Positions 40,618 to 52,200 of a DNA stretch of 64,000 nt are shown here, piece after piece. Source of the DNA: Dirofilaria immitis. Taxonomy: Eukaryota; Nematoda; Chromadorea; Rhabditida; Onchocercidae. The notes under the pieces were generated by a model. The model made no database searches, had not been told where the DNA came from, and saw only the letters and a program-made list of their open reading frames with translations. The number at the start of each line of letters is the position of its first letter. Positions within the stretch are counted from its first letter, which is position 1. The stretch lies in the NCBI GenBank assembly GCA_024305405.1, contig JAKNDB010000092.1:3935501-3999500 (forward strand), given 5' to 3'. Made by a program: the position numbers and the translations under genes.

Positions 40618-43600
40618 ATGCTGAAAACAATGATATCAATATTTTTGTGTACAATATTAATACTGACCGTAAAAAGTGAAGATTCATCTGTAGGAGCAAT
40701 TCATAATCCTCGAGTATTAGAACCAATCCCAAGCTTATTCAGTTTGAATACATGTCAATACTTAAAAATACATCTGGTAAATATTTAAAAATACAAACTT
40801 TGATTTTGAGATTCATGATATGCAGCGGAAAAACTTTCCTCTCATTTTATAAGGACAAAGACGGCAAAATTTCAAAGCAAAAAATCTAATTTATCTGTTA
40901 ATTAGTGGAATAAGATTTCCAGAAAAAGTAGTAGAATTCTGATAGATGAAAAGAATTCTCGAAAAGAGATGAAATAAACGTTTTTCTGAACCAGTTCTTC
41001 TGAAACATTATTTCAAGAGTAGAAAAAGATGAACATATCATGTTGCGACAAGTTTTTTTTTTTTTTTTTTTAAGCATATTATTGTTATTGCTGAAATTAC
41101 TGCAGTTAAGAAATTATTTACTTCTTTTTCTTTTAGATATTGAAACACTAAATCGACATCAATTTGAAATACTCGAACAATGCTTGTATTATTATTTGGC
41201 TGCAGAAGCCCAACGAAAAACACAATATTTCAGTGCAATACAATCTCTTGCTGCCTTCCCACCGGATAATGTCGGTTTGAAAGGATCGAGGGTTACAGTA
41301 TTTTTCAACAAATAACTCTGCAACATTTTATTATGGTAAGCATTCTAGACTCTTTATACTGCCAAAGAGAATTTTAGAAATTAGACAGTTACTTTTTGAA
41401 GATTCAAAATAAATAATCCCGCCGATTCAGTAAAATGCAATGTTCATCCTCAAACATCCTGCATTTATCGAAAGTTAAAATTTACAAAAAAACTTAGCAG
41501 AAATTCTACAGTAGACATATTTGGAGAGAGAAAGATTAATCGATAATCTATTTTTAAATACATTTTAGTTCTTGTAGAAAATTTCTCACAGTAGACATGC
41601 GAAAAAAATGGAAATTTAAGGTGATTCTTTAAATATGCTAGGCATCACAGCAGTTTATAATTTTTATTAAATCCACTACAACCAGCTAAAGTTCTAGGAC
41701 AACCAGTTTATAATGCCAAACACTTGAAAAAATCGAATACAGGAATTATTAATTCGTATACAAATCGAAAAACCGAAAAATTGTAAAAATTATGTGGTGA
41801 TATCAGTAAAATACCTAATTTAAATCTGCTTTTATGATATTAATTGAGAAGGACTGAATTTAATTCCGATATTATAAGTAATTATTTCAGAATGAATTCT
41901 TGAGGAACCTAAATATAAATGGTTATATCGTTGTATTTTGGGAGGATAATCGACTTAGATGGAATGAAGAACAATGGAAATTAAAAATTGGAAATCAATT
42001 CCGTTAGTCACGTCTGGGTCCCAATGCTCACAGCACAAACGTAATTAAAATCAATTCAAATTTTATGATTTTTGAATTTTGATTGCTTTGAAATTGATTA
42101 AACTTAGTTCAGATATTTTAAGTAATTCTTTTACAATGGATTCATTGGATATATGATAATTCTTTTACAATGGATATATGATATTTTTTGTATAAATTCT
42201 CAAACAAGATCTAATGATTTGTGGCTGTTAAGAATTTTGTCTGAATCAGTTCAAAACTTCTTGAATTCAACGTATTGTTTAGATTTGATACAGCAGTCCG
42301 CAACGGTGATCTGATGGAGATACGACGCTTGTCAATAAATAGCAATGGCACTGTTCGCGCTATCATCAATTTTTCACTTCGAACATTTTGTGATGATTCT
42401 GATTTCAAGAATTTTCCAAATGATATGTATAAATGTTGCTATCAAATCGAACCTCATGTTAATCAGGTTTTAGTTAAAGAAGCAAAAAGTTTAAAGTCAA
42501 AGTAATCGTAGTCAATGCTAGCGCATTTAATGCTACATTCCCATCAATTAAAATCTAATTATAATTTATTTTTGATATAAATTGATAGTTAAATGCAACA
42601 ACTTAAAAAATAACTATTCAGCAAATGTAATTAATTTTTTTATATATTATGGTAAAGAACTTGCAGAAATTAAAAATTTCTTAAGATATGCTTTTCAGGG
42701 TGGAATAGAATTTACCACCTCAGGTCGACCAGTTTTCACGGATGTGAAATATTTCCGTGATTATGGTTGGTATGTATCCGGTAGCACACCAACTGTTCAA
42801 ATAATACAAGATTCACAGGTTCCACAGGTAGGTATTTACAGTTTTCGAAATTTCAAATATAACCTTTAAATTATTCCAATAATTTGTTTTTAAATCCCAT
42901 TGAGGTACTATTTTGAGCAAATCAAAGTTTGGAATAGCAAAACTATTGATAAAGTGTTGGTATTATTGTTAGAGCTTAGCTAACGCATTGAAAATTTTAC
43001 CGACTAATTTCAGGTTGGCTTCTGCTTAAATTTAAAACGTTCGGCAAAAACTTTGCACATAGAATTGTCACTACCCAATACTATCACATCTATCCTTTTC
43101 CTTTTGACACCTTTGCTGGGACAAATTCATTTGCAAATATTTGCAAAAATGTTCGTACTTTTCCTGCAATTCTCAACTCTTCAACTTTTCTCCGCACTTA
43201 TTTCTTCACATTTTGGCGCTTCCGATGAAACGCCCAATTTATGTATGTGTTTTAGAATTTGTTAAATTTGAAATAAATATAATATTCGGAAATTTTTAAA
43301 GAAAAGTCAGAAATCGCTAGCAACGATATACACATAATTAATATATATATATATCTTTGCTAACGATTTCTGAAGGTAACAAATTTTTGATCATTTTTAC
43401 TTTTCTATATAATGAAATCTTAGAAATTTTTAGTGCAATTTTGGAATTCGCTACAATAATTAATATGTTCAGTATTACTGTATCCACCATTATATGGATG
43501 TGTAGTAAAATTCGTCGAAATCTTCCACCATGGAATTGGCTTATAAGGTCAGTTTCAATTCACAAATTTTTAACTTAAATAATAAAGCTCATTAATCAAC

Positions 43601-43978
43601 GGAGTAAAAAATTAATGATTCAGTTTCTGTTGTAGATTCATTGAAATGCTTCAGAAGTTTCGCATAATGTTCTTATTCTTATAATAATTCCATCCTGGAT
43701 ATATTCCATTGTTTAATATTATTCGAAATTCGAAGGACTGGTTTCTTCCACACTGATTTATTTATTCTACTGAAATTTTTAGGACATCAGAAGTCATCAA
43801 CAGGTGTATTTGTGTATTTAATGCAATGGATAATAGCATATCATTGAATGAGCATGATAAATCATCACCGTCAAATAGTTATCAGGAAGATTGGATTAAT
43901 GCATTTCTTGCTATACATGGTGTCTCCGTATGTGTCTTATCACTTGTCTTTATTCTTGGCTATTTGATCTTATCATAA
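40618..43978 (+). CDS. Divergent Cys-loop ligand-gated ion channel subunit
   Basis: Exons: 40618-40776, 41137-41335, 41891-42040, 42283-42466, 42699-42827, 43014-43242, 43376-43547, 43783-43978; about 473 residues. It starts with a signal peptide (MLKTMISIFLCTILILTVKS). The extracellular domain has NGYIVVFWEDNRLRW and VWVPMLTAQT where typical members have WxPD. The Cys-loop is C-DDSDFKNFPNDMYK-C: FP is conserved, but 14 residues separate the cysteines instead of the usual 13. Two close helices follow (SLPNTITSILFLLTPLLG; IFAKMFVLFLQFSTLQLFSA), then TM3 (FATIINMFSITVSTIIWM), a short cytoplasmic loop and TM4 (VSVCVLSLVFILGYLILS) just before the stop. The loop lacks the long insert of many subunits. 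Frames break three times: exon 1 (A5 near 40764), exon 2 (T5 near 41301) and exon 3 (A5 near 41981). Ligand and ion selectivity cannot be read from sequence alone. Confidence 0.85.
42124..42182. repeat. 34-bp tandem duplication in a channel-gene intron
   Basis: AATTCTTTTACAATGGAT occurs at 42124 and again at 42158, each followed by GGATATATGATA-like sequence. This is a recent local duplication. Confidence 0.85.
43307..43373 (+). ncRNA. Intronic hairpin ending at the 3' splice site (mirtron candidate)
   Basis: Left arm 43307-43328 (TCAGAAATCG...CGATA) pairs with right arm 43352-43373 over 22 bases with two mismatches, and the loop is 23 bases. The intron (43243-43375) ends AG directly after the right arm, so splicing would leave a hairpin with a 2-nt AG overhang and a 5' tail of 64 bases. 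That is the layout of 5'-tailed mirtrons, which make miRNAs without Drosha cleavage. The right arm also contains CTAAC, a branch-point consensus. It may equally be a small inverted-repeat insertion with no RNA product. Confidence 0.35.
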
Positions 43979-45298
43979 TACATGCAAATACCATAAATCT
44001 TAGTAGAAACAAAAGGTTTGTCTGAAGATAGTGATATTTTCATTTATATGCAAACTTTTGTTCAAATACTTTGGAGGAAAAATAACACTCATACTTTTGT
44101 GCCGATGAAATGTATTGAACACTAAAATTATAGAATTATCATTAAGCTAAGTAATGATTCTGATAAGGTAGAAAAAATTTTTATTCCTTGTTTTTATCGT
44201 TTATTGAATGTTTTATCTAAAAAGTAAGAAGATAATATTTTGGATAATTGATATGACAACTGTCAATAGCAGCCGTTAATATTACAGAATCAAGAAATCA
44301 GCAACGTTTTATCAAGATTATTGAAATGACTATAACATAGAGGTCATTCATTTAGAGGTTATTCGTTCAATATTCGAATACAAATTAATGAATCTCATTA
44401 ATTATCGAATTCTAATTAAATCTTACAACTTTTCTTTTCATTTCCTATTTTAGTAAATTATCATTAATGCTATTTTAAAAATGCAATTCTTTTAAAGCAT
44501 AAAATGACTAACTCAGATAACAAAATATTAAATTTTTAAGCTTCTTCATTTAAAATGAATTTTGCATTAAAATAAGAATTATGCATCAAATTATGAATTT
44601 TATTATCTTTTTCGTTAATTTCAATCTTTTGACTCCTTTTGACATAACTCTTAATTATTTATAAATAAAAAGCAGAAAATGAAAAAGGAAATTCATCCTT
44701 TACTTCGTTTGAAAATTTTAATGGACTACCGAAATGTTTAGAATGTATAAATAATAATTAAAACTTAGGTTCAAATTTAATAGATATTACGTATCATCAA
44801 ATAATCGGAAGCATAATCTTAACCTTATTGGTGAGAGATTATTCTTTTTATTTTTCTCAATAATTATTTCGCGGTTGAAAAGTTTAACTGCAATATAGCG
44901 ATGTAAGGTGGTAATAGCGAAGCATTTAAAATAAGCATGCGTTTATTTCAACTGTTGTTTGAAAGAATTCAGCCGTCATTATTCAACTACTGGAAAGATG
45001 AAAATTACTCCTTTATCGAAAATTAATTTATATGTTTCAGCATTCTTTCTGTTTTGTTTATAGAAGCAGCGGAACCAATGATAAATGTTGAGTTTCTTGT
45101 TTTTTGTCTTTTTTTTTGAATTGTTTTTCCGAAAAAAGAAAAAAAAATGAAAATTCAACAACGGTTAAGCAAAGAATGAAGGAGAATATATGAAAATTGA
45201 AAAAAAAAGACACTAAGTAAGCTAATGAATATAATTTGAATTAATATAATTAATTGGTAATAGTTCCTTAAATTATTTCACACTTATCATATGCAAAT

Positions 45299-45331
45299 GA
45301 TGGATGGATGAATGGATGGATGGATGGATAT
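45299..45331. repeat. GGAT tetranucleotide run
   Basis: ATGGATGGATGAATGGATGG and neighbours form about eight units with one GAAT variant. Confidence 0.9.
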
Positions 45332-45767
45332 GTTGGCTTGTTTCGTGTAATACATCAAGATTAATGAAATTACTTTCATTTTCATCATTTCATTTACTCT
45401 TACATTCATCATAGAAAAGAAGATGAAAAAGAGAAATAAACAAACAAACGAACAAACAAAAAAGTCCATGTATTTTCGAAGCTATTTGAAGAAAACAGAA
45501 ATGCTTGCTCAGTCACATAATTACAATTTCTTCTAACTTTTTATATTAAAAAATTGAAATAATAGACCAAAATTAAAACGAATTCCAGAAAATCAATGAT
45601 TAATGAATAAGTATCTGATTTTTTTTTGATGCTTGAATGATCATAGATTGTGTTCTGGCAAGCTATCACAGTATGCTAAAATATAATTATTATATGGAAT
45701 ATATAAATATTAAAAATTTCCAAATATTTTCATGTTTACAACAACTAAAAGAAACTTTATATATCAA

Positions 45768-45772
45768 TGAAC

Positions 45773-45806
<34 letters not shown>
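45768..45806. repeat. AAT microsatellite, short
   Basis: About 12 AAT units followed by TATTATTAG. A much shorter relative of the array at 1501-2503. Confidence 0.95.
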
Positions 45807-45812
<6 letters not shown>

Positions 45813-46339
45813 GAGAAAAATTGAGAAAGACGATAGCAACAATTTTAAAACCTTATCCGTTATATCACACTAATTTTTCTTATTATCAAATGCCTTTTAA
45901 TAATCAAATTAATTTTACTTTCTCGCTAACATTATCCGTTACTTCAAGTCTTGTCATATATCAAATCGTAATATAGCTTCGGAACTAGTGTCATACTATC
46001 TAAAAAGTGTACTCCAAAAGGAAATTTAGGCTGTACCCAAACTTCTTGATTTACATGGATGAGGAATTAATCAATCAATAGCAAATTCCTATTATTTAAT
46101 ATTCTTGAAAGTTTACATTCATAGGGAATGACAAAAGATTTTCCTGAAACTATTTGCAATCTTTAACTTCACTTTAATATTAATATTGCTGATATGTAGG
46201 AAATCAAATAAATTTCAGCAATGATTTTTTCAGACTAAAAAAAATTGACAACGTCAAAAATGGAATGAATGGAAGTAATATCTTTTATATGAAATATTAA
46301 TGCAATCAATCTTTTTATGTTAACTGCATAATAATCCTC

Positions 46340-48765
46340 TTAAGAAACTCCAGCATCACCTTTCCGGGCTTCTAAATCTTGCTCTAAGATAATACTCGAA
46401 TCATTTGCTGACTTCAGTGATGTACCAGAAAGTGAGGGTGATTCTTGCTTCTCATCAGAAGAATCAATTGTCGACATAAAAGTCGGTAATTTAGTAAGTT
46501 TTGCAAGTACCATCGGATCACCCAATTTTTGCTTCTCTGATTCCATATAACGTAATGAACTATAAAAAAATTGAAGTACTATTATTATAAAACTTTTAAA
46601 TATCCTTTAATGAAGACCATTAGTCGTGAGAAAAAAAGGTAGTAATTCATTGTTTAAGTTAAGCAATATATTGTCTCACTAGATCCCTTATTAAAATTTT
46701 CATTTTTTAAATCAACAATCGTCGAAATCGGAAGTATACCAGGTGGAAATCAACAGTCGAAATCAAAAATGCACCGAACGGGAAATAATTTCAGATAACA
46801 GCGGTAATTCTTGATTTAAAGAAGCAAAGATTTTAATCAGAACCTTTCTATTTTAAATAAACAAGTTCGATAAATGATAAATCTCATCGAATCTTATTTA
46901 ATCTTAATTTCAAAAATCGAAGCTTACCCTCGCATCCCATCGAGAGTTTCATTGGTTTGCATTAACTGTTGTTTAGTGCTAGCCAAGCTATGTTTCAAGG
47001 CTTCTTGTAGTATCAATATCTGCCTCGGTCCACTATTATTAGTTTTTCGTAATTTTTCTTTCTCATCTAGCGTTCCGATATGATTTGACAGCGGTCGACC
47101 GGGAAGTGACAATGAAACAGGTCCATTACCGATGAGTGCAGTGGATTGTTGTTGCTGCACAAATGACGATGATGTAGGCACCTCTTCTCGGACATTTTGC
47201 GGAAGTTTCTGAAATTGTCTTCTTCGTTGATTTCTTCTAGATTTATTTATGTGAGATTTCAGTGACAATGACTGTTTGATATGCTTCCGTGATTTGCAAA
47301 ACTTTTGAAATCAAAAAAATATACAGTATCTAGAAGTGAGGAATCTGAAGCGATCAAATTATTTTGAAAGCTTTATGCCTTTATTCTTAACTTAACATAG
47401 GAAATTTTACCAACATTTTCAACACTTTATCATTACCAAAGAATTATTTGCTATAAAATTAGACTAAGACACGATCTTTCTGTCCTCTAAAGTAGATTCT
47501 TATTCAGCATTCCATAAATTAACTAAAAGTTCGATTTTGAGATAAATTGATCTGTCAATTATTTAACATTTCATTTTCAGATTTAACGATCCGTAAATTA
47601 ACAAATATTTGATTTTCCGAAAAATTAACGATCCATAAATTAAGTGAGACTTTTATTTTTTGATAAATTCAACGATCTATAAATTAACTAACATTCGTTT
47701 TCAAAAATCCAACAACTCACAAATCAACTAATGTTCGATTTTTCAAATAAATTCAAGGATTCCATGGATTACTATGTTTGATTTTCAAATAAATTTACCG
47801 ACCCACTCATTCGTTGCTGGATGAAATGCTTGGTATATCATTTTTATATTTGCAAACAATCAATAATAAATAAATTACGTTATGCAAAGGTATTTTGGTT
47901 GCAATCTTTGCTTCCATTCGCCTCGGTGGATACATAGCGGTTGCTAAATGTAATGAAGCAGGTTCCAATTGAACTGTTTCACTGGAAAACAGCGACTTTC
48001 GTCTTGATGAATTTATCTTATTCTGCACTTCCATTTCTCCACTAAATTCATTTTCATTACTTTCATTTCTTTTTTAATTCAAATAATTTTTAAATACTGA
48101 TGCAAACAATAAAAGTTTGCAAGGTTAGGAAAAAATTGTCCAATTATTAGAAAAATATTTAGGAACATTTTTAAAGAACTTACATATCCGATAACACTTC
48201 CGATGTTCCAGGTTCCACTGAAACAGTTGCTTGAAGTCGGTCGGATTTTTCTTTTAATGTCGACATTTTCATCTTTCGACATACCTTTTTGTTTTCTGTA
48301 ATAATTGAGTGCTTGTATTTTAGATCAAAATTCTTTTAGATCATCTCAATGACTCAACATTTTAAAAATTGTGGAGAAACTAGACAAGGTCAAGAATTAT
48401 TGCCAAAAGCATGTTAAATCAGAAAAGCGGAGGAAGTACAATTATATTAATTCATTTGCTTTAATAAAGAATTTTGTTCTAATTAAATTTTATAATTGAT
48501 GAAATAAAGTATTCCAATGATAACTGGTCAAAATCGAACTCATAGCTCTTTTTGTCATTGTTTGGCTTTCATCGATGTTTTCTACAATTACACCACCACC
48601 ACCTGCTTCCACATCCTTCCGTTTCGTTTCCCAAAGTTTTGGATTGAATGACATTCGTTTAAATAACGTTCCACTTCTCAATACTCCTGATCGTTCTCTC
48701 GCACGTCGAGAAGTTGATAAAGGATTTTGCTGCTCCTCATCATCCTCCAAAAAATTAATGTTCAT
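46340..48765 (-). CDS. Unrecognised basic protein with C-terminal coiled coil, five exons
   Basis: No family recognised. Exons (minus): 48765-48540, 48295-48184, 48041-47879, 47301-46928, 46559-46340; about 364 residues, with intron phases 1, 2, 0, 2 all matching and no frame break needed. The N-terminus is acidic (MNINFLEDDEEQQNPLSTSR), then basic with LRSGTLFKRMSFNPKLW. A strongly basic patch (NKSRRNQRRRQFQK) could be a nuclear-localisation or RNA-binding segment. QILILQEALKHSLASTKQQL followed by MQTNETLDGM, RYMESEKQKL looks like a coiled coil. The end is Ser/Asp-rich (KGDAGVS). A TGA sits directly before the ATG in frame, so 48765 is a plausible start. It lies 478 bases after the stop of the dyc-1 relative on the same strand, a spacing that would allow co-transcription. 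Confidence 0.65.
47513..47803. repeat. Diverged 42-bp tandem repeat, seven copies, intronic
   Basis: Copies start near 47513, 47556, 47592, 47634, 47678, 47718 and 47762, a spacing of 36-44 bases. The shared core is CATAAATTAACTAA, then TTCGATTTTC, then AAATTAACGATC. It lies in the intron between exons 3 and 4 of the 46340-48765 gene. Confidence 0.85.
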
Positions 48766-48998
48766 TCAAGGTGATTACTAATTGATTAATTTGTATTATC
48801 ATCTAATAAATGATATTGGTGCTCATCATGATCGATGACTTTAAAATATAAATAACTAGTACATTAAAGAAAAATTAAATAAGAGAAAAGATTTTAGTGA
48901 GAGGATGAAGTAGAAGATACAATGTATTATGATTACTGTTATAATTAATATTACCACAATTTTATTATGAATACTGATTGAAATTATCATGAAATATC

Positions 48999-49167
48999 AT
49001 TAACCCTGCCGGTTCCATCTTAGTGGTTTCATGCTTTCTTGAATTCTCTCTTTTAAAGTTCTTTATAACTTTTCCTCACGGTACTTGTTTGCTATCGGTC
49101 TCGTGGTCGTATTTAGCTTAGACGAGGCTTACCACTATCTTTGGGATGCAATCTTAAGCGATGTAAT
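48999..49167 (-). pseudogene. Degenerate fragment of 28S rRNA (5' part, up to the D2 region)
   Basis: On the minus strand this segment reads as the conserved 28S stretch before and into expansion segment D2: AAGATTGCATCCCAAAG, CTAAATACGACCACGAGACC, GATAGCAAACAAGTACCGTG, AAGAACTTTAAAAGAGAG, then GAAACCACTAAGATGG. These blocks occur in the right order and spacing for nuclear 28S rRNA. Several positions that are nearly invariant in 28S are changed (for example GAGGAAAAGTTATAAAG where functional copies have GAGGGAAAGTTGAAAAG), and no flanking rDNA follows on either side. It is therefore an isolated, decayed copy inserted between two protein genes, not a working rRNA gene. Confidence 0.85.
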
Positions 49168-49242
49168 GAAAAGAATAACCTACCGTAACTTTTTCATTGA
49201 TTCAGTGTTATGATTTATCACACATTCATTTGTCAAAAATAA

Positions 49243-52200
49243 TTATTCATCAACCTTGCTTGCTTCGGAATTTTGACTTCGTGTTGGATAATTCAAATAA
49301 CTGGGAACATAGTTGTCGGAAGGCGTTGGCTGAGAAGAAAAAATGACGACAAATTTGGCAATACCTCAAAAAATGATAAATTAAATTTAAATTTACAGAA
49401 AAACAGACCATGAGATTTAATTTTTTCTTTTTGACTTTTTAGGACTCAGCTTTGCCAATTTATTGTGAGTAGAAATATTTCATTAAGCATCTGAATCTAT
49501 GCTCTTATCTGAATTTGTATTCTAACTTTTTATTTATAACCAGAATCTTATGTAATGCAAAAATCCCATAATCGGTCTTATTTCGAAGGAGCGATATTAT
49601 GATAGTAAATTTCTTTATTCTATGTCTTTTAATGCTTTGTGATAGAATATATATCAATGAAGATAATCAATCAATCATTATTAGAAATTTATTATTTATT
49701 TACCTGCGGGTTGGACATTAATATATTCAGGTGTGGTCCGGGTAGAGGATTTTGTGACAACAGTCGTTGTTGTGACATTAATGAAAATGGTACTTTCTCA
49801 TATTGGTCTGAAGAACTATAATCTGTCGTATCCTAAAAATTTATAAAATATATCCACTGTTACAAGCTTTTTCATTAAAAATTCTTTTGCGATATTTTTC
49901 TAAATAAATGATTTTCGACGTAAGAAAACAACGAAATACTCAAGAATTAAAATATGTGAATTCAATAAGGCAGATCATTGATTAAGTATAAGACTATTAT
50001 CAAAAATCAATAATACCTACAGTCAAATGATTTGAAACGTTGACGTCTTGATCAGCAGACTGATTAATGTAATAAATATTCCAGCTGCTTTCATCAAATA
50101 TTTATTTTGAAAGCTTAAATTAGAATACCTCAGCTCCGCTTTCTGGTTCCGTTCGAGCTTCGAAATCATCCGACATACGTAAATTTTTTGCTGTACTAGT
50201 AGTTTTCGATTGAATTCCTTGTGGTGGCAATGATCCGGCACGTATATCCGCTAATGATTGTAGCTAAAAAAACTAGCAATCTAATTTTTAAATTTCGGAA
50301 AAAAGATCAAATTTATAAATCTTCAACTAATGAAATTTAAGATCGAATTGAAACTAAGTATAAAATCTCTATTAAATTAACTATGATAAATTCCATCGGA
50401 AAGATAGAGAAATTATGCGACCTGATATGGCTTTGAAGGATCAACTGGAGGTGGTCCAGGAACCTTCGCTTCACTTTTAAATTGTTCTTGTAATGAACTA
50501 GTTAGTTGTGATATTGGCTTTGATCCAGGAGCCCTCATTAGCAATGTTGCGGATTCTGGCTTCATTTTTGATGTTGACTGAAAATTTGTGTTTGAATTGA
50601 ATAAAATTGGATCTCAAGAAAAAATTGCAATTGGAATTTAGTTTCATCAGTTAATGAATTAGAAACTAAAAGATATAGAAGAAAAAGACGGAATGCTTTA
50701 TCATTTTTTTATCAGTAAAAGAGAAAAGAAAAAATTTTACTGGCTGAGTGATTCGCTCTTGAATTTCCTCAGCAAGCCTTGTTTCGAGCGATTGAAGCCT
50801 GAGGACGAGTGCTTGCACTTGTTCTAACAATTCACGATTCGCATTCAACAGTTGATGTGTTCGAGACTGAAATATGATGTGATACGCATATATATTTTTG
50901 TATCTAAAATGATAAAATTATACAAATAAAGGGAAGACAATAATCAGTTATTAGGAATATTATTTTCATTCAAGTTTTTCAATCTTTTCTTGATCAAAAT
51001 ACGTTAAGGTGATTTCTTCCGAGAAATTGGACATTTGTTTTCTATAAATTCGAGATTAAATCATACGAAACAATTTTTAACTTTACCATTAAGACAATAA
51101 TTTCTTCACGTCAAATTCATTTCCAATTTTATTTTAATAATATTAATTGTTGATAAAGGCAATATTTACACATCTCATATATAAATTTAAATTTAGCAGC
51201 TTTCATTATGATATTCCGATATGAATCGATTCATTGATTGAATTTTAAATAATTCAAACCAATAAAATAATTCGTTGATTAATTAATGAGCAAAACTGAT
51301 ATGAAATTGCTTAATGCTTACAAGGGCTTTTCTGGGAAGGACATTCCAATATAAAGACATTATAGGTGGAAAAATATTCACTGAGAAACTGTACAAATGT
51401 TTCCATAAAAATTTCTTCATTATTAGATTACGTTCTAGTGATAGAGAATGTCTCTTATCATTTCGACTAATAAATTAATTAATTTCACCGAATTATTACT
51501 ACACGAAGAAAATTGTTTGACTATTTAAAAAATTGACTGGATTAATGATAAATAAGACAATTCCATTCAATCAAATAATGAATCAAAAACGACGGAATAG
51601 TTACGATAGATATGAATTTCTTTTGAATGATTACTTATGAAGTTCGAAAATAAATGAAATAATACAAACTTGTGCTTCTATTCGAGCTGTTGTCTCACTT
51701 GTCAACTGATCTCTTAATAACTGAACCTGGCAGCTTGCCACTTGAGCGGTTTGTTGAGCTTGATCCAATTGCGAACGTATCAAATGTTGATTATACTGCA
51801 ATAATATAAAATAAAAATCAGTATCTTATTTGTACAAAAGTTCAACAAAATTTTATTTGCATATGCAATATTATGAAGATTAGATTATTTTTTATAATAA
51901 ATCAGCAATCTGTCAATCATCAGCTTGATTTCAAATAAACATTTTAGGAGTCGGAAAATTGATCGCAGCATCTCAATTTTTATGCGATACTTATTTCAGT
52001 TTAATCTACTTTCCAGATTTTAAAATGTTTTCAGATTTTAAAACCATAATTAGCATCATATCTAAAAATTATCGGGGAAAACACACCTGATCTAATGATA
52101 AACTGAGCTGATAGGTAGTGAGATCTTGTCCTTCAAGAGGACTTCCGGGAATGTTAGGATTGGTAGTAGAGGACTGCTGCTCGGAAGTATTCCCCGGTAA

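Larger units (their letters stand above)
43979..46339. other. Intergenic between convergent genes
   Basis: No supported exon. It includes a (GGAT)n tract at 45299-45331 and an AAT run at 45768-45806. The poly-Asn frame starting at 45767 is a product of that run. Confidence 0.45.
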
